Shown piece after piece: positions 55,611 through 64,000 of a DNA stretch of 64,000 nt. The number at the start of each line of letters is the position of its first letter. Position 1 is the first letter of the stretch. Under the pieces are notes generated by a model, which searched no databases, was not told the DNA's origin, and saw nothing but the letters and a program-made list of their open reading frames with translations. Source of the DNA: Megachile rotundata (taxonomy: Eukaryota > Arthropoda > Insecta > Hymenoptera > Megachilidae); the NCBI RefSeq assembly GCF_050947335.1, contig NW_027473882.1, positions 62,001-126,000 on the forward strand. Direction: 5' to 3'. A program made the translations under genes and the position numbers.

Positions 55611-58515
55611 GATCATATAAGGATAATATGGCTAATAATATGAGTTAGATTGATAATAATAAGAGTAATGAGTATAGTAATTGTAGTTCTATCGATCATT
55701 TAAGCATAATATGGCTAATAATATGAGTTAGATTGATAATAATAAGAGTAATGAGTATAGTAATTGTAGTTCTATCGATCATATCTGCATAATATGGTTA
55801 ATAATATGAGTTAGATTGATAATAATAAGAGTAATAAGTATAGTAATTGTCGTTCTATCGATCATATAAGCATAATATGGCTAATAATATGAGTTAGATT
55901 GATAATACTAAGAGTAGTGAGTATAGTAATTCTCATTCTATCGATCATATAAGCATAATATGGCTAATAATATGAGTTAGATAGATAATAATAAGAGTAA
56001 TGAGTATAGTAACTGTAGTTCTATCGATCATATCTGCATAATATGGTTAATAATATGAGTTAGATTCATAATAATAACAGTAATAAGTATAGTAATTGTC
56101 GTTCTATCGATCATTTAAGCGTAATATGGCTAATAATATGAGTTAGATTGATAATACTAAGGGTAGTGAGTATAGTAATTCTCGTTCTATCGATCATATA
56201 AGCATAATATGGCTAATAATATGAGTTGGATTGATAATAATAAGAGTAATAAGTATAGTAATTGTCGTTCTATCGATCATATAAGCATAATATGCCTAAT
56301 AATATGAGTTAGATTGATAATACTAAGAGTAGTGAGTATAGTAATTCTCATTCTATCGATCATATAAGCATAATATGGCTAATAATATGAGTTAGACAGA
56401 TAATAATAAGAGGAATGAGTATAGTAATTGTAGTTCTATCGATCATATCTGCATAATATGGTTAATAATATGAGTTAGATTCATAATAATAATAGTAATA
56501 AGTATAGTAATTGTCGTTCTATCGATAATATAACCATAATATGGCTAATAATATGAGTTAGATTGATAATACTAAGAGTAGTGAGTATAGTAATTCTCGT
56601 TCTATCGATCATATAAGCATAATATCGCTAATAATATGAGTTAGATTGATAATAATAAGAGTAATAAGTACAGTAATTGTCGTTCTATCGATCATATAAG
56701 CATAATAAGGCTAATAATATGAGTTAGAGTGATAATACTAAGTGTAGTGAGTATAGTAATTCTCATTCTATCGATCATATAAGCACAATAAGCCTAATAA
56801 TATGAGTTAGATAGATAATAATAAGAGTAATGAGTATAGTAATTGTAGTTCTATCGATCATATCTGCATAATATGGTTAATAATATGAGTTAGATTGATA
56901 ATAATAAGAGTAATAAGTATAGTAATTGTCGTTCTCTCGATCATACAAGCATAATATGGCTAATAATATGAGTTAGAGTGATAATACTAAGAGTAGTGAG
57001 TATAGTAATTCTCATTCTATCGATCATATAAGCATAATATGGCTAATAATAGGAGTTAGATTGATAATAATAACAGTAATAAGTATAGTAATTGTCGTTC
57101 TATCGATAATATAAGCATAATATGGCTATTAATTTGAGTTAGATTCACAATAATAAGAGTAATAAGTATAGTAATTGTCGTTCTATCGATCATATAAGCA
57201 TAATATGGTTAATAATATGAGTTAGATTTATAATAATAAGAGTAATAAGTATAGTAATTGTCGTTCTATCGATCATATCTGCCTAATATGGTTAATAATA
57301 TGAGTTAGATTGATAATAGTGAGTGTAATAAGTATAGTAATTGTCGTTCTGTCGATCATATTAGCATAATATGGTTAATAATATGAGTTAGATTGATAAT
57401 AATAAGAGTAATAAGTATAGTATTTGTCGTTCTATCGATCATATAAGCATAATATGGCTAATAATACGAGTTAGATTGATAATAATAAGAGTAATAAGTA
57501 TAGTAATTGTCGTTCTATCGATCATATAAGCATAATATGGCTAATAATATGAGTTAGATTGATAATACTAAGAGTGTTGAGTATAGTAATTGTCGTTCTA
57601 TCGATCATATAAGCATAATATGGCTAATAATATGAGTTAGATTGATAATAATAACAGTAATAAGTAGAGTAATTGTCGTTCTATCGATAATATAAGCATA
57701 ATATGGCTAATAATATGAGTTAGATTGATAATACTAAGAGTAGTGAGTATAGTAATTGTCGTTCTATCGATCATATAAGCATAATATGGCTAATAATATG
57801 AGTTAGATTGATAATAATAAGAGTAATAAGTATAGTAATTGTCGTTATATCGATCATATAACCATAATATGGCTAATAGCATGAGTTGGATTGATAATAA
57901 TAAGAGTAATGAGTATAGTAATTGTCGTTCTATCGATCATATCTGCATAATATGGTTAATAATATGAGTTAGATTGATAATAGTAAGTGTAATAAATATA
58001 GTAATTGTCGTTCTATCGCTCATATTAGCACAATATGGCTAATAACATGAGTTAGATTGATAATAATAAGAGTAATAAGTATAGTAATTGTCGTTCTATC
58101 GATCATATAAGCATAATATGGCTAATAATATGAGTTAGATTGATAATAATAACAGTAATAAGTAGAGTAATTGTCGTTCTATCGATAATATAAGCATAAT
58201 ATGGCTAATAATTAGAGTTAGGTTGATAATAATAAGAGTAATAAGTATAGTAAATGTCGCGCTATCGATCATATCTGCATAATATGGTTAATAATATGAG
58301 TTAGATTGATAATAGTGAGTGTAATAAGTATAGTAATTGACGTTCTGTCGATCATATTAGCATAATATGGTTAATAATATGAGTTACATTGATAATAATA
58401 AGAGTAATAAGTATAGTATTTGTCGTTCTATCGATCATATAAGCATAATATGGCTAATAATACGAGTTAGATTGATAATACTAAGAGTAGTGAGTATAGT
58501 AATTCTCGTTCTATC
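55611..58515 (+). repeat. Superblock S18 (A-type, 35 monomers, full length)
   Basis: Full-length A block following two shortened ones. It lacks the 'gataatagtaag' state of S10/S12, having 'gataataataagagg' near 56399, and carries private 'agcacaataagcc' near 56783. Near 58372 it has B-like 'taataatatgagttac' where other A blocks have 'taatagtatgag', a sign of exchange with a B block near its end. Confidence 0.9.
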
Positions 58516-59926
58516 GATCATATAAGGATAATATGGCTAATAATATGAGTTAGATTGATAATAATAAGAGTAATGAGTATAGTAATTGTAGTTCTATCGA
58601 TCATTTAAGCATAATATGGCTAATAATATGAGTTAGATTGATAATAATAAGAGTAATGAGTATAGTAATTGTAGTTCTATCGATCATACCTGCATAATAT
58701 GGTTAATAATATGAGTTAGATTGATAATAATAAGAGTAATAAGTATAGTAATTGTCGTCCTATCGATCATATAAGCATAATATGGCTAATAATATGAGTT
58801 AGATTGATAATACTAAGAGTAGTGAGTATAGTAATTCTCATTCTATCGATCATATAAGCATAATAAGCCTAATAATATGAGTTAGATAGATAATAATAAG
58901 AGTAATGAGTATAGTAATTGTAGTTCTATCGATCATATCTGCATAATATGGTTAATAATATGAGTTAGATTCATAATAGTGAGTGTAATAAATATAGTAA
59001 TTGTCGTTCTATCGCTCATATAAGCACAATATGGCTAATAATATGAGTTAGGTTGATAATAATAAGAGTAATAAGTATAGTAATTGTCGTTCTATCGATC
59101 ATATAAGCATAATATGGCTAATAATATGAGTTAGATTGATAATACTAAGAGTAGTGAGTATAGTAATTGTCGTTCTATCGATCATATAAGCATAATATGG
59201 CTAATAATATGAGTTAGATTGATAATAATAACAGTAATAAGTAGAGTAATTGTCGTTCTATCGATAATATAAGCATAATATGGCTAATAATATGAGTTAG
59301 GTTGATAATAATAAGAGTAATAAGTATAGTAAATGTCGCGCTATCGATCATATCTGCATAATATGGTTAATAATATGAGTTAGATTGATAATAGTGAGTG
59401 TAATCAGTATAGTAATTGACGTTCTGTCGATCATATTAGCATAATATGGTTAATAATATGAGTTACATTGATAATAATAAGAGTAATGAGTATAGTAATT
59501 GTCGTTCTATCGATCATATCTGCATAATATGGTTAACAGTATGAGTTAGATTGATAATAATAAGAGTAATAAGTATAGTAATTGTCGTTATATCGATCAT
59601 ATAACCATAATATGGCTAATAGCATGAGTTGGATTGATAATAATAAGAGTAATGAGTATAGTAATTGTCGTTCTATCGATCATATCTGCATAATATGGTT
59701 AATAATATGAGTTAGATTGATAATAGTGAGTGTAATAAATATAGTAATTGTCGTTCTGTCGATCATATTAGCATAATATGGTTAATAATATGAGTTAGAT
59801 TGATAATAATAAGAGTAATAAGTATAGTATTTGTCGTTCTATCGATCATATAAGCATAATATGGCTAATAATACGAGTTAGATTGATAATACTAAGAGTA
59901 GTGAGTATAGTAATTCTCGTTCTATC
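58516..59926 (+). repeat. Superblock S19 (B-type, 17 monomers, shortened)
   Basis: 'catacctgc' near 58685 marks type B. The middle is lost through the chimeric copy 58931-59013 and a nearby 'gctcatataagcaca' copy that runs into 'ttaggttg' near 59050. Private changes: 'gtcctatc' near 58758 and 'taatcagtatag' near 59402. It is the last block of the strict A/B alternation. Confidence 0.88.
58931..59013 (+). repeat. Chimeric monomer in S19
   Basis: 'catatctgc ... gattcataat' left part joined to 'agtgagtgtaataaatatag' right part. 'gattcataat' is otherwise followed by 'aataacag' (or once 'aataatag'), so the exchange is at about monomer position 48. Confidence 0.84.
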
Positions 59927-61420
59927 GATCATATAAGGATAATATGGCTAATAATATGAGTTAGATTGATAATAATAAGAGTAATGAGTATAGTAATTGT
60001 AGTTCTATCGATCATTTAAGCATAATATGGCTAATAATATGAGTTAGATTGATAATAATAAGAGTAATGAGTATAGTAATTGTAGTTCTATCGATCATAT
60101 CTGCATAATATGGTTAATAATATGAGTTAGATTGATAATAATAAGAGTCATAAGTATAGTAATTGTCGTTCTATCGATAATATAAGCATAATATGGCTAA
60201 TAATATGAGTTAGATTGATAATACTAAGGGTAGTGAGTATAGTAATTCTCGTTCTATCGATCATATCAGCATAATATGGCTAATAATATGAGTTCGATTG
60301 ATAATAATAAGAGTAATAAGTATAGTAATTGTAGTTCTATCGATCATATCTGCATAGTATGGTTAATAATATGAGTTAGATTCATAATAATAACAGTAAT
60401 AAGTATAGTAGTTGTCGTTCTATCGATCATTTAAGCATAATATGGCTAATAATATGAGTTAGATTGATAATAATAAGAGTAATAAGTGTAGTAATTGTCG
60501 TTCTATCGGTCATTTAAGCATAATATGGCGAATAATATGAGTTGGGTTGATACAACTAAGAGTAATAAGTATAGTAACTGTCGTTCTATCGATCATATAA
60601 GCATAATATGGTTAATAATATGAGTTAGAATGATAATAATAAGAGTAATAAGTATAGTAATTGTCGTTCTATCGATCATATCTGCCTAATATGGTTAATA
60701 ATATGAGTTAGATTGATAATAGTGAGTGTAATAACTATAGTAATTGTCGTTCTGTCGATCATATAAGCATAATTTGGCTAATAATATGAGTTAGATTGAT
60801 AATAATAAGAGTAATAAGTACAGTAATTGTCGTTCTATCGATCTTATAAGCACAATAAGGCTAATAATATGAGTTAGAGTGATAATACTAAGAGTAGTGA
60901 GTATAATAATTCTCATTCTATCGATCATATAAGCATAACATGACTAATAATATGAGTTAGATTGATAATAATAAGAGTAATAAGTATAGTAATTGTCGTT
61001 CTCTCGATCATATAAGCATAATATGGCTAATAATATGAGTTAGAGTGATAATACTAAGAGTAGTGAGTATAGTAATTCTCATTCTATCGATCATATAAGC
61101 ATAATATGGCTAATAATAGGAGTTAGATTGATAATAATAACAGTAATAAGTATAGTAATTGTCGTTCTATCGATAATATAAGCATAATATGGCTATTAAT
61201 ATGAGTTAGATTCACAATAATAAGAGTAATAAGTATAGTAATTGTCGTTCTATCGATCATATAAGCATAATATGGCTAATAATATGAGTTAGATTTATAA
61301 TAATAAGAGTAATAAGTATAGTAATTGTCGTTCTATCGATCATATAAGCACAATATGGCTAATAATATGAGTTAGATTGATAATAATAAGAGTAATAAGT
61401 ATAGTAATTGTCGTTATATC

Positions 61421-62416
61421 GATCATATAAGCATAATATGGCTATTAATATGAGTTAGATTCACAATAATAAGAGTAATAAGTATAGTAATTGTCGTTCT
61501 ATCGATCATATAAGCATAATATGGCTAATAATATGAGTTAGATTTATAATAATAAGAGTAATAAGTATAGTAATTGTCGTTCTATCGATCATATAAGCAC
61601 AATATGGTTAAGAATATGAGTTAGATTGATAATAATAAGAGCAATGAGTATAGTAATTGTCGTACTATCGATCATATAAGCATAATATGGCTAATAATAT
61701 GAGTTAGATTGATAATAATAAGTGTAAAAAGTAGAGTAATTGTCGTTCGATCGATCATATCTGCATAATATGGTTAATAATATGAGTTAGATTGATAATA
61801 ATAAGAGTAATGAGTATAGTAATTGTCGTACTATCGATCATATAAGCATAATATGGCTAATAATGTGAGTTAGATTGATAATAGTGAGTGCAATAAATAT
61901 AGTAATTGTCGTTCTATCGGTCATTTAAGCATAATATGGCTAATAATATGAGTCAGATTGATAATACTAACAGTAATAAGTATAGTAATTGTCGTTCTAT
62001 CGATAATATAAGCATAATATGGCTAATAATATGAGTTAGATTGATAATACTAAGAGTAGTGAGTATAGTAATTCTCGTTCTATCGATCATATAATCATAA
62101 TATGACTAATAATATGAGTTAGATTGATAATACTAAGAGTAGTGAGTATATTAATTGTCGTTCTATCGATCATATAAGCATAATATGGCTAATAATATGA
62201 GTTAGATTGATAATAATAAGAGTAGTAAGTATAGTATTTGTTGTTCTATCGATCATATAAGCATAATATGGCTAATAATACGAGTTAGATTGATAATAAT
62301 AAGAGTAATAAGTATAGTAATTGTCGTTCTATCGATCATTTAACCATAATATGGCTAATAATATGAGTTAGATTGATAATAATAAGAGTAATAAGTATAG
62401 TAATTGTCGTTATATC
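61421..62416 (+). repeat. 12-monomer tandem duplication, first unit
   Basis: 996-bp unit beginning with a monomer with 'gctattaatatgag' and 'gattcacaat'. It includes 'gttaagaatatg', the AAAAA monomer at 61670, 'gagtcagattg', 'catataatc', 'gtatattaattg', 'ttgttgttc' and 'catttaacc' copies. Its start fuses two monomers that are adjacent elsewhere only at a distance. Confidence 0.9.
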
Positions 62417-63412
62417 GATCATATAAGCATAATATGGCTATTAATATGAGTTAGGTTCACAATAATAAGAGTAATAAGTATAGTAATTGTCGTTCTATCG
62501 ATCATATAAGCATAATATGGCTAATAATATGAGTTAGATTTATAATAATAAGAGTAATAAGTATAGTAATTGTCGTTCTATCGATCATATAAGCACAATA
62601 TGGTTAAGAATATGAGTTAGATTGATAATAATAAGAGCAATGAGTATAGTAATTGTCGTACTATCGATCATATAAGCATAATATGGCTAATAATATGAGT
62701 TAGATTGATAATAATAAGTGTAAAAAGTAGAGTAATTGTCGTTCGATCGATCATATCTGCATAATATGGTTAATAATATGAGTTAGATTGATAATAATAA
62801 GAGTAATGAGTATAGTAATTGTCGTACTATCGATCATATAAGCATAATATGGCTAATAATGTGAGTTAGATTGATAATAGTGAGTGCAATAAATATAGTA
62901 ATTGTCGTTCTATCGGTCATTTAAGCATAATATGGCTAATAATATGAGTCAGATTGATAATACTAACAGTAATAAGTATAGTAATTGTCGTTCTATCGAT
63001 AATATAAGCATAATATGGCTAATAATATGAGTTAGATTGATAATACTAAGAGTAGTGAGTATAGTAATTCTCGTTCTATCGATCATATAATCATAATATG
63101 ACTAATAATATGAGTTAGATTGATAATACTAAGAGTAGTGAGTATATTAATTGTCGTTCTATCGATCATATAAGCATAATATGGCTAATAATATGAGTTA
63201 GATTGATAATAATAAGAGTAGTAAGTATAGTATTTGTTGTTCTATCGATCATATAAGCATAATATGGCTAATAATACGAGTTAGATTGATAATAATAAGA
63301 GTAATAAGTATAGTAATTGTCGTTCTATCGATCATTTAACCATAATATGGCTAATAATATGAGTTAGATTGATAATAATAAGAGTAATAAGTATAGTAAT
63401 TGTCGTTCTATC
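62417..63412 (+). repeat. 12-monomer tandem duplication, second unit
   Basis: Repeats the first unit at an offset of 996 bp. I noticed two differences: 'ttaggttcac' near 62452 in place of 'ttagattcac', and the last copy ends 'gttctatc' rather than 'gttatatc'. Confidence 0.9.
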
Positions 63413-64000
63413 GATCATTTAAGCATAATATGGCTAATAATATGAGTTAGATTGATAATAATAAGAGTAATAAGTATAGTATTTGTCGTTCTATCGATAA
63501 TATAAGCATAATATGGCTAATAATATGAGTTAGATTGATAATACTAAGAGTAGTGAGTATAGTAATTGTCGTTCTATCTATCATATAAGCATAATATGGC
63601 TAATAATATGAGTTAGATTGATAATAATAAGAGTAATAAGTATAGTAATTGTCGTTATATCGATCATATAACCATAATATGGCTAATAGCATGAGTTGGA
63701 TTGATAATAATAAGAGTAATGAGTATAGTAATTGTCGTTCTATCGATCATATCTGCATAATATGGTTAATAATATGAGTTAGATTGATAATAGTAAGTGT
63801 AATAAATATAGTAATTGTCGTTCTATCGCTCATATTAGCACAATATGGCTAATAACATGAGTTAGATTGATAATAATAAGAGTAATAAGTATAGTAATTG
63901 TCGTTCTATCGATCATATAAGCATAATATGGCTAATAATATGAGTTAGATTGATAATAATAACAGTAATAAGTAGAGTAATTGTCGTTCTATCGATAATA

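Larger units (their letters stand above)
1..64000 (+). repeat. 83-bp AT-rich satellite array, 771 head-to-tail monomers
   Basis: The whole window is a tandem array of an 83-bp monomer that begins with GATC and ends with 'ttctatc', so each junction reads 'tATCGATc'. Every monomer start I checked falls at 1+83k, including 7803, 14111, 29964, 45070 and the last partial copy at 63994, so there are 771 full copies without net indel. All copies read in the same direction. The consensus has about 34 A, 29 T, 14 G and 6 C. Variation is by substitution at a limited set of positions, with typical copies about 5 changes from consensus. No stretch of unique sequence, transposon or gene interrupts it, so all intergenic space in this window is accounted for by the satellite. 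The structure fits centromeric or heterochromatic satellite DNA of a eukaryote. I do not recognise the family. Confidence 0.99.
59927..64000 (+). repeat. Superblock S20 (B-like, at least 49 monomers, runs out of the window)
   Basis: A rearranged block. Its start has several private substitutions ('gagtcataag' near 60146, 'catatcagc' near 60263, 'gttcgattg' near 60293, 'ctgcatagtatgg' near 60351, 'gatacaactaag' near 60549). It then holds B-type order up to about 61400, then a 12-monomer tandem duplication, and from about 63413 a stretch resembling the A-type tail. Its end lies outside the window, and the last 7 bp start monomer 772. Confidence 0.87.

Noticed and set aside
1..64000. CRISPR array (regular direct repeats)
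   Set aside because: There are no unique spacers. The whole 83-bp period is conserved and varies by point substitutions, and no cas-like genes are present.
1..64000. Coding sequence for a repetitive protein
   Set aside because: 83 is not divisible by 3, and the consensus has stops in every frame on both strands. Open stretches in the consensus are about 100 bp or less, so none supports a gene.
1..64000. CENP-B box in the monomer
   Set aside because: No copy of the CGGG-containing motif was seen. The closest part, 'gtcgttctatcg', lacks the required G run.
1..64000. Telomeric or subtelomeric repeat
   Set aside because: The unit is 83 bp with no short G-rich telomere motif, and no change of unit toward either end.
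1..64000. Mitochondrial control region or iteron-type replication origin
   Set aside because: Tandem repeats there are short arrays flanked by genes. Here 64 kb is pure repeat with no flanking gene, DnaA boxes or other origin parts that I could support.
1..64000. Transposon-derived repeat (MITE, LTR, Helitron tail)
   Set aside because: No terminal inverted repeats, target-site duplications, poly-A or LTR ends were seen, and the monomer itself has no such structure.
1..64000. Promoters or terminators from TATA-like and AT-rich motifs
   Set aside because: Such motifs occur in every monomer from composition alone, and there is no gene for them to serve.

Overview
The window is one uninterrupted tandem array of an 83-bp AT-rich satellite, all copies in the same orientation. 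It starts and ends inside the array. No coding gene, RNA gene, transposon, unique DNA, inversion or gap was seen. Counting from base 1, monomer k starts at 1+83k. At every place I checked (more than 40 points, including all 20 superblock starts and the last partial copy at 63994) the sequence is in exact register: 771 full monomers plus 7 bp with no net insertion or deletion. The near-consensus monomer (10210-10292) is about 24% GC, G-rich over C on the + strand (14 G, 6 C), and contains no homopolymer longer than 2 bases.

This is the organisation of centromeric, pericentromeric or other heterochromatic satellite DNA in a eukaryote. The taxon cannot be told from the sequence and I do not recognise the family. 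CpG is not depleted (two per monomer), which fits a lightly methylated genome such as many invertebrates, but that is weak evidence.

Layered over the 83-bp unit is a higher-order organisation. A diagnostic monomer with 'aaggata' at positions 9-15 (instead of 'aagcata') occurs 20 times and is always preceded, where the upstream copy is visible, by a monomer with 'aatacgag' and a 'ctcgttc' tail. It divides the window into 20 superblocks of 94, 76, 30, 49, 34, 37, 70, 42, 45, 35, 31, 35, 20, 18, 20, 14, 20, 35, 17 and at least 49 monomers. They fall into two related types. Type A carries 'ctgc' after 'catat' in the third monomer and 'gtaactgtag' in the fifth. Type B carries 'cctgc' in most copies and 'ataagcctaa' in the fifth monomer. 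From 39592 onward A and B alternate strictly until 59926.

Superblocks differ by whole-monomer gains and losses, and several losses can be traced to chimeric monomers whose left and right halves come from different monomer classes. Superblocks at 47975, 51129 and 53951 are 20-monomer copies in which I found no difference where compared. A 37-monomer unit is tandemly duplicated at 22162-28303 and a 12-monomer unit at 61421-63412. The first ~7.8 kb recurs about 32.4 kb downstream (32371-39591) with the same rare variants. Together these show an array evolving by frequent, in-register unequal exchange on scales from 1 to about 390 monomers.

No reading frame of useful length exists: 83 is not a multiple of 3, and the consensus carries stops in all frames on both strands, so open stretches are about 100 bp or less.
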